A stretch of DNA of 64,000 nucleotides, taken from assembly GCF_022581195.2 (NCBI RefSeq), contig NC_061482.1:11594001-11658000 (forward strand), in the 5' to 3' direction. The number at the start of each line of letters is the position of its first letter. The stretch's first letter is position 1. The position numbers and the translations under genes were made by a program. Under the pieces are notes generated by a model. It searched no databases. It was not told the DNA's origin and worked only from the letters and a program-made list of their open reading frames with translations. Shown in pieces: positions 1 through 12,100 of this stretch. Origin of the DNA: Helicoverpa zea (lineage: Eukaryota > Arthropoda > Insecta > Lepidoptera > Noctuidae).

Positions 1-106
1 AGGTATTATTGGCGTGGTTAAGAAATCAACTTATTTACACTAATAAAATTGATTAAGCTGACTACGTATTTACAAAATGTACAAATAAATAAATTACCTA
101 GTTTAG

Positions 107-188
107 TTACCCGGAGGTACTGTTCAAAGCTGTCACCTTCACACTCTTGGCACAATCGAGCACGACGAAGTAGCTGGTTGTCCTTCAG
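107..188 (-). CDS. SCAP: Probable SCAP terminal exon, frame conflict
   Basis: After a TTAG acceptor at 189-190, one frame contains YFVVLDCAKSVKV ending at a TAA at 107-109, which resembles the ILVLDNAAIVCNF strand at the end of vertebrate SCAP. However, splicing from exon 21 at this acceptor puts translation one base out of that frame, giving a 16-residue tail and a TGA at 139-141. Either a one-base indel lies near 172, a further small exon is missing, or the tail really differs. The similarity in the other frame is why I call it SCAP. No clear poly(A) signal is visible before the window edge. Confidence 0.55.
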
Positions 189-3100
189 CTAACATAACAC
201 TATCACATTCGTTTTTAATGTGTCGAAAGCACTAAGTTAACGGTCCTAGCACATAAGTCTGTCACATGACCAGCATGACCCTCCGTGATGAGGGTTCCCG
301 GTCGGTAAACATTTCCCGGAACATAGGTAGGTATGTACGGCTGTCATTGCACATCCTTGGCAGTCGTAACGGGTAGTCAGAAGCCAGTAAGTCTGACACC
401 AGTCTAACCAAGGGGTATCGGGTTGCCCGGGTAACTGGGTTGAGGAGGTCAGATAGGCAGTCGCTTCTTGTAAAGCACTGGTACTCAGCTGAATCCGGTT
501 AGACTGGAAGCCGACCCCAACATGATTGGGAAAAGGCTCGGAGGATGGATGGCTGTTAGTACACTGTTGTCACTGATCGCATACAGGCGGACCATCGCCA
601 CCAACTCGTGTTCGTGTAGTTTTCCGTCATCTCGCACTTTGTACCTACACGTCGCGGAATTCAAAGCGCACGTACGCAGCAGCGGCGGCGACATCAAACA
701 CACTGCTTGCCGTCGGCGCTTGTTTGTTCCGGCTTCAAGGGCACGCGGGGAGCGGCGAGGCGAGTGTGTGGGAGTACTCGCACTGTGATTGGGTGAATTT
801 GGGTAGGCTGGATGATCTACGATTTTTATTGAACGATCGTTGCGTATGCTTTGTGCATGTATCGTTTGCGTTTGTGTGAGTGCGCAGCGCGGTAGTAAGG
901 CTAGTAACACACGCGCCGAATTAAAGTACGGCTGGGTTACACTGACGGATATACGTAAATAAGAAAAAAACATGAAAAAATTACCTACCCATTTTTTCGT
1001 TGATTTGGGTCGAGAATCATTAGCATATTTACGTCCTTGACTATGGCACGGATGCAAATCAACAGCTTGTATACGTCCATGTTCAGAAGGTAAGGGTCTG
1101 ACACTCATTCATTTAGGATCTGTTGATGATGTCTCACTAAAAAAAAGAAATCAACCGTACAAACTCTTGCGTTGATATCAAGAACTACTGGTTTAATAAA
1201 AAAAAAAAATGTTCAATGCGTACACATACAGGGGCCCGATTCTCCTAATTTTACTTAAGCGACATACGATTCACGTTCGACTCGGTTCGACTGAGATCCA
1301 ATCCCGACTCGATTACGATTGAAGCGTATGTGGCATTCCGCTATTTTTTCTTTGAAATAAACGTTTTTATCCTTTTCTGTCATTCAATAATGAACCATTT
1401 TGTCTGCAAATGATTTACGATTGCAAAATGATTGTACAGCAAACTACCGTATAGACCAAAATCACCAAAATAGCAGACCAATCGCAAACCAATCGAATGT
1501 CATTGGAATACGATTGGTCTTATATTAGTAGCAGAATGCCCGATATGGTTAAAACTGCTATTGCGATCATATTGCGATTCAATTTCTATTCGATTTTGAC
1601 ATTATTAACTTAGGAGAATCGGGCCCCAGTGCAATATATGCGAGTATCAAGTTGCAACTGCTAGTCAATACACGCAGAAAGTGGAGACACCGCGGGAAAC
1701 TGCCAATTCAAATCATATGTTCCAAATTCGCCTCTAAGCAGAAGAAGAATGGAAAAGCGCAATTTCGTCGAAGAGTAAAAATCGAGATGAACTGCTCAAC
1801 AAGGATTAATTTCGGAAAGCCTGATTTGAATTTAGTCGTGAATATGGTAGGTGATTGACACAATAATAACTACAAGTGTATTATTAGATAGATATTTTAA
1901 TTTACAACAATAACTTCCAACGGAGCTCATCTTAAATCTCTGTGTAAAAAAGCAGTATATCGTTAAACGTCGATAAAACTTTAATTTTGATAACTTACTT
2001 AATTAGCATATTATTATTAATTATTTGACAATTATGTTTTTATTTAGTTAATAATTATTTCGCCAATTAACTATGGCAACTTTAAAATAAAAACTAGGAA
2101 GGGAATGGACTAAAGTAGGGGATGAAAAACGATGTTCAGTGACAATTAACGATAAATATGTCATTAGAATAGCGCTCTAAAAAGTAAAATACTGCAGACA
2201 GTCTTCGTTTAAGTGGTTTCAGGCCCTTGTTTTAATATGTGTGTGTTAATAGTTCTTAAAGGCGCCACTTTTGCCAATCTTGATCTCGAAAGTATTTCGA
2301 TGCGTCTGATTGCGCGCGAGCCTATACAACAGAACATTGCCAGTGTGAGGCTTTGTATTTTTTTTGGCGATAAAATACGCTGGTCTAAAATCGCCGTGAG
2401 TCCTTTTATTTTTATAGGCACTTTTTAATAATAAATATGATCGCTGCTGGTATGAATTAAAGTTCGATGCATGTTTAATGACATATTTCTCGCAGTCACG
2501 TATAACCCTCCTCGTACGGTCTTCTTTTCATCACATTGTATTATTGTCATTTGAGGCTCACCTTATGCCCAGAAATAAATATAATCTTAAAAGTTTTTTT
2601 GCTTTCAGCATACGTTATCAGTTTTAAAACATATTTTCTGTATTAGTAAATAGTTCGTAATTTGAATTTGGAACGAAGCTAAAACGATATTCAAATACAT
2701 TATATTATAATAAATATCCTAGTGATACGAGGTTGTGAAGTAATCACATAATAAATGTGTTACGGAGGCTAATAAGACACTATTCAAGTCTATCGTTACA
2801 GCACACCATTAGATGTACACAATGATAAGTTAGTCTTAAAAATATGCGTTGTTTTCTGTTGTCCTGGTAATTACATCTAATTGTTGGCATTATTTACTCG
2901 TTTTTCATATCACATAATCTGGAGACCAGCGGGAAGCGAACGATTCGTAACTGATTCGCGTAGTCACAAACTATTGCATCTTTCAACGGTAATATCTGTC
3001 TCACGAAGATACATCCGTCACTCTGGCCTGAAAAAAAAAAGAATATTCAAGAACACATTAAAATACTGTCATTATATTTAATGATCGGCGCAGCCATGGG

Positions 3101-6100
3101 CTCGGGGTGGGACAACCCGGACAACAGTTTAAATTATGTACCTAACTACTTGTAGTCTTACTCTGGTTAATATCTTGCTAGTACTTTCAGGTACCGTACA
3201 TAGGTATTACAGATTGTTGCATCAAAAATTACCTATTATGGAAAAAAGTGTATGTATTCAGTTATCGCTGTAGTAAGTTATTGGTGGAGCATTTGCCCCA
3301 CACTGCCCCATCGTGTCTACTCCCTTGCCATTAAAATAACTAAAATTCCTACGCGACACCTTTTTGTCCAGCCACAGTAAAGCTAAGCGGTTTAAGGTTT
3401 ATATAACAAAACGATTCGTTCAACATGGTTCTGTTGTTCCGCATCATATACCCATACTAATGCATATATCCGAAACTAATTTAAAATTATTTCATTGTTG
3501 AAAAGCTACTTTATCCCCGGGTTACATCATCTCCCGAGCCTTTTAACAACTAGAGGTACATATGTTGGGGTCGGCTCCCAGTCTAACCGGATTCAGCTGA
3601 GTACCAGTGCTTTATAAGGAGCGACTGCCTATCTGACCCCCTCAACCCAGTTACCCGGGCAACCCGATACCCCTTGGTTACTGGCTGGCTGACTTACTGG
3701 CTTCTGACTACCCATAACGACTGCCAAGGATTTTCAACGACAGCCTGGACCTACAGTTTAACGTGCCATCCGAAACACAGTCATTGGTGTCCAAGATGTA
3801 CTCTACTACTTTATCCCCGGGTTACATAGGCTATATTTTATCCGCGTACGGGAAGCAGTTCCACCGAAGGCGAGTGAAACTGCGGGGAACGGCTGGTGAC
3901 GTTGTATATCTCTATACGAACAAGACTAATATAAGGCAATCAAAACAAAACATGTAAAAGCATTTATTTTACCTAGGAGTACTCGTCGAATGACGTCACC
4001 ACTGCTGAGGTCGTACGCCGTGAGTCCGCTGCGATCACCCATTACTAGCATTGTATGCGTCAGCGGTAGCATGCGGCTCATGTAGTTCAGACCCTGTAGA
4101 CATTGTTCAACATACTTTATAGCTGTTTCATAATTCTGACGATTACAAAACCATCCTACTAATCCTACTGATATTATAAAAGTGAAAGTTTGTGAGAATG
4201 TATGAATGTATGTTATTCTTTCACGCAAAAACGGCTGGACCGATTTGGTATGTAGTAGATAGGTGATACCCCTTATTAACACATAGGCTGCTTTTATCAA
4301 CACAACATGAGAGCGAAGCCGTGGGCGGAAGCTAGTTGTTCATAAAGTCATATGATGTGAGCTGAAGTTGGTAAGAACAATAGCGATGACACGCCTTTCG
4401 TCTGTCTTCTTTTCGTCTTTCTTTGACACTAATATGTCCTAAAATTCTATAAAAATGCATATAGTAGGAACTCACAATATGAATGGAGTTGAGCATGTGT
4501 CCCTGAAACCGGTCCCAGATACATAGCCGTTCGTCCGCGCCGGCCGACACAACGTACGAAGCAGTATACGCGAGTGACGTCACCGCTCCATCGTGGGCTT
4601 GCATGCTGTATAGACAGGCACCTGCAAACAATCATCATATCAACTGCCTAGCCTTTCTTGACAGTGTTTAAATGGAGCGACTGCGACTGCCTTGACCAGA
4701 GGCTAGATTCGGCCAATTTTACTTAAGCGATACCTATACGATTGATATACAACGAAGATTCAATTAAGACTCAATTACGATTGAAGCGTATGTGACATTT
4801 CGGTTTTTTTTTCTTTTAAATAAAAGTTTTTATAATTTTCTGTGATTGAATAATGAAGTATTATATTGTCTGCAAATGATTTACGATTGCAATATACAGG
4901 GTGCGTCGTTCACAATCATATTAAATCCTATCGCATATACTTTATGGTATTCTATGGCGAATTGTAAAAAAAAATAACATACCTAATCCATTCAGTGGTT
5001 TAACCACAGAAGTCATTTTTCGTGTTTATAATTTACAACATCATGTGTAAAGCGGAGATAAAGTTAGGAGTATCGAATGTTTTGATCAGTTGACAGCTGT
5101 CAGTTTTCAGCGGAGAATTTCAGTTGTTTGTAATGACTGACTTTTATCATTATTATTTATATATGGTGTTCTAATTTTCGCAAACTTTTGTTCTATTTAC
5201 TTTGTTTGAAAAATGCATTTTTTTATTTTTACGTATTTTTCTTTTTTCTTTGTGTTAATCGACAAATAACCAGTATATTAACGCATTTTATTTAATATGA
5301 TTGTGAACGACACACCCGATATATGTACTTTGTTTATATGTTTTAGTATTTAAGTATATAGAGAGATAAGTACGATAAAATACCTACTTAAGTTCATTTG
5401 TACTGTAAGTTAACCTAGCGTATTTTTATGTTTTTTATACTTTTATTTATCTGTGAACAGTGTTGTGGGCTAGAATATTGTTGATTTTAATTATGCATGT
5501 TTTTATTTCTGCTGTATACTGTACATTCTGGTTGTTTGCTGTTCCTGTGTAATAAAAATAAAACTGATTATATAGCAGACTACCATAAAGACCAAATGGT
5601 AGACCAATAGCAAACCACTGAAATGTCAATGGAATACGATTGGTCTTATATTAATAACAGGATGCCCGCTAAAGTTAAAACTTCTATTGAGATTCAATTG
5701 TTATCCAATTGTCACATTATTAACTTAGCAGAATCGAGCCTCTGGTCGCCCAGGCTCCCGATACTCCTTAGTAAGGCTGGTCGTTTCTGGCTTTTGACTA
5801 CACGTAATGACTGCATAAGATGTTATAATTACAGCCGGGATTGAACAATCACAAATTGAACCTTCTAGAACACGAAGGAAATCGTTTTGACTGTAGGGAC
5901 ACACACTGGTTTCATGAAGTCAATAATATAATAATTTTAATAGTAGCTTACCGGTATGTAGATCCCATACACATAGTAAGCCGTCTTGGGAGCCACTACC
6001 CGCTATCGTAGGCGTCGCGTGATCGATGAAGCAACTCGTTATGGGCCCGCAGTGGCCATGCAGCGTGAACAGCGGGTTCAGATCACTTGAGAACACCTGG

Positions 6101-9100
6101 TAAAAATATAAAAGCATTTTTAAGACATCATCATCCTCCGAGCCTTTTCCCAACTATGTTGGGGTTGGCTTCCAGTCTAACCGGATTCAGCTGAGTACCA
6201 GTGCTTTACAAGAAGCGACTGTCTATCTGACCTCCTCAACCCAGTTACCCGGGCAACCCGATACCCCTTGGTTAGACTGGCGTCAGACTTGCTGGCTTCT
6301 GACTACCCGTAATGACAGCCGGAACGGGTTATTCCCGCTCGGTGACACCCTTTGACAACGAACGAAACTTTTTTTTCCCGATCGTCAACAGTATTGACGA
6401 AAGGGTGTTATAGATAGTTCAACTCAGATTTGCGCGCGGCCCTATGTGTGCGTCGGCTTGTAAATATACAACTTTCATTAGTGTGACAGTGACGTCGTCC
6501 GAGCATGACGTGTTCTCATCGCTTTTTGTTATGGGTACAGTCGTTTACGAAAATGTCTAGTTCTTTATGGAGAAAATGTTTTAAGGAGTCAGGTAGCGTT
6601 TCAAAAAAATGAAACAACATTCAGAGCTTTTTATTATTACATTTTACAGTTTATCATTATTTTCTCATACGGCTTTTCAAATTGACATTGACAGTATCTA
6701 AGAAATAAATGAAGTGAAATATCTAAGATGAATTAAATACTCCTTACATATTTTCTAGCTCGGGGTACGCGGACAATAAATAAATGTGTGGACTAAGAAT
6801 GTAAAAGACCTATAATTTAGTATAATAATGGAAACAAAATGTGTGGGGAATTTTAAAAAATTATATTGCTTCGCATAATGTCGACCAAAATAAGACGGAA
6901 ATAATGAAACTCATAAATGAACGTTTAAGTCAAATTGATGAAGGGATGTTGGGTAATACTTGTCGACATGTACAAAAGAAAAAAGAAGAATACTATAGAC
7001 ATTTTGACATGGAGTCAGAATTTATAATTAACATTGGTGAAAGTAGCGAATCCGAAAATTCATCATTTGATTTTTCAAGTAGCGATACAGAATCATTATA
7101 AATAAATAAACTAAATTACGTAATAACTGTACTTTAAACAGCCGTATACAACCCCTAAATAACTGTATTTGTACCCGACTGTACCTCTTGTCACGCACAC
7201 AAAGTCACTGTATATGTACAAGGGTTACCCACACATAGGGCCGCGCGCACGACTGAGTTGAACTTACTATACCGAGCGGGAATAACCGGCCGGGACCTAC
7301 GTTAAACATGCCATCCGAAACACAGTCAGATTTTTTTCTTAAAAAAAAATCATTTTTAAGACAATAGGTAGCTAAAAATATCCGGACTAATAAAATGATT
7401 ACCGGAGAAGTGCTACAAAAAGTACAAGCCAGGAGATAACAACTGCAATTTAGTTTAGACAACTGGCGAGAGAAAATAATGGGCCATCTAAATCAGTTCA
7501 GATAAAGTTATTTTACTTAAAGAGGTAAGGTTGTTGACAGAAATTGAAGAAGCTAAACCGACAACAGCAAGAAGTTATTTTTGAGTCTTATTTTTTGGGC
7601 CATGAGCTTCTAGAGAAAGTGACAGAAAAAATGAGAGGTCAGTGTTTGTCGTGGTATGGGTGATAGATAGAGTGTGAAACACATGCTACAAAGAAATAGT
7701 GTGTTAATTAAATATGAATGTGGAAGGATGGATAGGTTGAGGTAGACAAAGGAAAAGATGGATTGACGCTTGAAAGAGGACATGAATAAGGGTCCGTTCA
7801 GACAGACCGGCTCGGAGAGGAAAGCAAATCCTTAACACATTGAAAATCGAGGTTTATTTATTTATCGAGTATTTGTAGTAAGGTTTATTTTTGCATTGCA
7901 CTGCTTTTGACATTAAGGATGCTTGAAGGCGCTCGGTGTGAAATAATAAGAGGAGCCGACCGGCTCCGATCGCGTACTTTTTCTCGGTCACGCAGACGTT
8001 TGGCTCCGATTGCATCTAACGCAGCCGATCGGCAGTGGCGGATTAAGAGTATCTGAGGCCCTAAGCACAGAGCCTGTGTAGACCCTCTATCGCTTAAATG
8101 GAAATGGAAGGAATGGAATGGAAGGTTAAAGAAATTTACCGAGCGAAGCGAGCATGAGGCCCTGTAGTTACAAATGCGCGAGCGAAGCGAGCGCGAAATT
8201 TTTTTCTTACTCGTACGGAGGTAAAATGTATCCCAATTTTTTGTTTGTTGACAAATGCAAACACGAAGGCACATAGTTCCTGAATACGCGAGCGAAGCGA
8301 GCGCGAAATTTTAATTATTTTTAAGACTCAGAACCAAAATTACGTTCAATGTAGGCTAAACGTAGGTACTTAACTTTTTATTTGTTGGCAAATGTAAAAA
8401 CGAGGACAACAGTTTCTGAATACGCGAGCGAAGCGAGCGAGAAATCTTGATTATTTTTTAAGACTCAGAACCAAAATTACGTAAAAGGACCACATTTCAA
8501 ACCTTCATTTCTTTCTACAAGTTTCGTTGGACAAGTAAGATGGATATATACGTAAGATCGATAACAACGTCAACGCGACGTTGGTCCGCAGACCACTTGG
8601 AAGGCCTCCAGGGACCACCAGTCGTCCGCGGACAACCGGTTAAGAACTGATCTAAAGCATCCAAAATTTTCGGATATGTTTGTTGTATTGCACTCGTAGT
8701 TACAGCGTGAGCTTCCCAACGAGTGTCCGATAGCGACTTCAAAACGCTATCGTTGCCTATTAATTCTTTTAAAACTGCCCAACGATGAGTAGAAGCCGAA
8801 AAAAACCGTAGGTATAACAACTGGGGCCCGATTCTCCTAAGTTAATATTGTCAAAATCGAATAGAAATTGAATCGCAATATGATCGGAATAGCAGTTTTA
8901 ACCTTATCGGGCATTCTGCTACTAATATAAGACCAATCGTATTCCAATGACATTCGATTGGTTTGCGATTGGTCTGCTATTTTGGTGATTTTGGTCTATA
9001 CGGTAGTTTGCTGTACAATCATTTTGCAATCGTAAATCATTTGCAGACAAAATGATTCATTATTGAATGACAGAAAAGGATAAAAACGTTTATTTCAAAG

Positions 9101-12100
9101 AAAAAATAGCGGAATGCCATATACGCTTAAATCGTAATCGAGTCAGGATTGGATCTCGGTCGAACCGAGTCGAACGTGAATCGTATGTCGCTTAAGTAAA
9201 ATTAGGAGAATCGGGCCCCTGCACAATTGAAAAAAAATCTCTGCGATCGTACAACAATCAACAGCACTGTGATTTCAGTCATATTGTGGATGAATCTCGA
9301 TAAAATGTAGTTATAAAATGAAACGCCAGCAGAGGATGGAGGCCCCTGGAGAACAGGGGCCCCAAGCACGTGCTTGTAGTGCTTATACGTGAATCCACCA
9401 CTGCCGATCGGAGCCGACTCCGGTCAATGTGAAAAGAAAAATGCGCGCCGATGCTCTCCGAGCCGGTATTTCTGAACGGATCCTAAGAAGGGAGTGGGTG
9501 CTAGTATGACGTCTGATAGAGAGAAATGGAAGAAAGAAACATATTGCGCCGACCCCAAATAACTTGGGACAGTGCAGGAAGAAGAGCTCCTACAGATATA
9601 CAACATCACCATCCGTTCCCCGCCATTTCAACCGCATTCGGTGGAACTACTTCCCGTAAGCGGATAAAATATAGCCCATGTAACCCAGGGACACATAGCT
9701 TTTCAGCAATAAAGGACAATGGGCAATTCCGGTCCAAATGTCCACCACGAACGAGACGTATATGGCTAGATAGCCCATTAAATATAGAACATTTTTTGTT
9801 ATGAAAGTAAAAAAAAATATAATGCCAGAAAAAAGTTATAGCAAAATCAAATAAAACATTTTATAGATTTTTTCAATTTCATTTTTTCAATTACTTTTCG
9901 TGATGTTTGATTTTCATACTTCTGTAACTTCTGACAAATAGAATTGTTCATTATTAGAGAGAAGACACCACCAGTTACATCGAACTTTCTTAGATCCAGG
10001 AACCGCTGAGTATATTCAAGCACTTCTGGCGCCTCTATTGGTTAGTGATTCGTACATCCATCGGGCAAAAAAATATGGGCTGTTTATATGTAAATGTGTC
10101 TTACTCATCTTAGTTTTAGATAAAATGCGGAAATGGAAGTGGAATAAAATAAAAAATAATAATGATAACATAAAGAACTACCGAAAATGAAGAATACATT
10201 TTTGGCTATAACTTTTTTTTGGCATTGTTTTTTTTTTTACTTTCTTAGTAAAAGTTACTCTAAATTAAGTGGACTATTTAATTATATAGGTCTCGTTCGT
10301 GGTGGACATTTGGACCAAACTTCATACATTCTTGCCCAATCTCCTTTTTTTTAAAATTGGTTCAGTAGTTTCCGATATATGCAGTGGTATGGACATGTGA
10401 TGCGGAAGAATGATGACCATATTGAACGAAAGGTTTTGAGCAAGAGTATGGATGGGCATAGTGGAAGGGAACGGCCAAAGACATGGTGGATGGATGGCTT
10501 GAAAGAATGATACGAAGAATGTTACTTGTGAGAAGACGAGAAGAGATAGAAAAGAAAACATGATTCGCTCACATAAAAAGTAAAAAAACTTTACGTGGGT
10601 ATGTTTTTAAAGGCCTGTTGGTCTATAAAATGCTAATTATAATTACGGTAAGTTTACCTTGAGAACATGATCTTGTCCCCCAGTGAGGATGCGGCCTCCT
10701 TCAGAGTGCATCTCGGTGATCGGCTGCTGGTGGGGCCTGCACTGCGCTATCCTTGAGCACACCACTTCTGTAACAATAACATCAATATACATCATACAAA
10801 ATTCCGAACAAACATCATGTGGTAAGGTTCGCTCTGGCGGAGCGTTGTGCAACACAATTTAAATGAATGTAAAGGCGATCTACGCTAGACGAACCGAGCG
10901 AGACACAGCTCCTGTGTCTACGCTAGGAGAGCCGAGCACGAGCGGAGCACGAGCCGAACACAATACGTCTAGTGTGGACCAAATTACTACCCTCTAACGA
11001 GCGCGCTGCGAGCATTTCGTTCGTGCTCGGCTGCGCTCCGCCTGTTGTCGGTTTTTGACGAACACAAAGGGATTTGCTAACTGTGATCGTTGTAGGTTCG
11101 TTGCACGTCCACACTTGAAGCCGCGAACGACAAGCCGAGAACGGCTCCGCTTGTGCTTCGCTCGTGCTCGGTTCGTCTAGCGTAGTCCCGCCTTTATACA
11201 AGTAAGTGAAGTAAGTGAGCTATGTAAGGATATATGAAACTCTATGAAGCGTTTTTGCTTTTGTCAGACAATGTTCAGACAAATTACGCGTGTAGCTGTC
11301 AGCTGTCAGTGCTGATGGTCAGTGTGACTGTAAAACCGACCTAAGCCTAGACGGAGTTTGAAGCGTCGAGCTGTTGCATGGTGGATGACGCACAGTACCT
11401 ATACATACGTTCACGAAGCTAGTTAAACATATAAACATTCCTCTTCAATCACTCTATTTAAAAAAACCGCATCAAAATCCGTTGCGCTGTTTTAAAGATT
11501 TAAGCCAAAAGCGATATTAGTTTTGACTATGTAGTGATACTAGTTATACTAGACTAGCTATAGGGTCGATCTTACCTTCTCCGTCGCTGAGATCAGCTTC
11601 ATAAGAGAAACTCATTCTAGCGCGCGTTGAGTCGTCGCGGGCGTGACCCACCCGTAACGAGCCCGCTGATCCCGTGCGTTTGTGCGCTGAAAATATTCAC
11701 ACAAACTAAATATAAACATTTCGGAGTTTGTAAGTGAGTGAACTATGTGTAGTCGAACGTAGATTTGTATAGACATCAGTTAGATAATATTTTTCTTATA
11801 CCCGGTTCCAAAAGAGTGGTGAATATTGTTTTTGAGAAATATCTGTCTTTCTGACGAAACTGTTGAATCGTTTTAAATAAAATTTGCTGTAGGTATAGAT
11901 AATTTTGACCTGTGGAAAGTACATAGGCTACTGTTTATGTGGATGCACGAATTGTTAACCTTGGATGCGATTGCACAGGTGGACAGTTTTAGAACAGATG
12001 GTGATTCACCCAAATGATGGGGCAATCCCGCAGGATTGTTAGAAAGATTTACCTAGGTCGTGGTACACAAACGGCTCAAGGGGAACATGGTGGGGTTTAG

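Larger units (their letters stand above)
8033..9403 (-). mobile_element. hAT element 1 with 8-bp target duplication
   Basis: Ends CAGTGGCGGATTAA and (inverted) CAGTGGTGGATTCAC, flanked by a perfect 8-bp duplication CCGATCGG (8025-8032 and 9404-9411). Contains a remnant transposase frame and four copies of a GAGCGAAGCGAGCG motif. It carries the GGGCCC MITE at 8823-9219. Confidence 0.88.
7790..9483. mobile_element. Harbinger-like MITE (about 315 bp net) carrying a hAT element
   Basis: Ends GGGTCCGTTCAGA and TCTGAACGGATCC, continuing inward to CCGGCTCGGAGAG in both arms, with TAA on each side as a target duplication (7787-7789, 9484-9486). TAA targets and GG-starting ends fit PIF/Harbinger MITEs. 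The hAT element 8033-9403 was inserted later. Confidence 0.75.

Noticed and set aside
485..1108. 207-codon frame on the minus strand
   Set aside because: It starts downstream of and runs into a copy of the common moth repeat. No domain or splice structure was seen.
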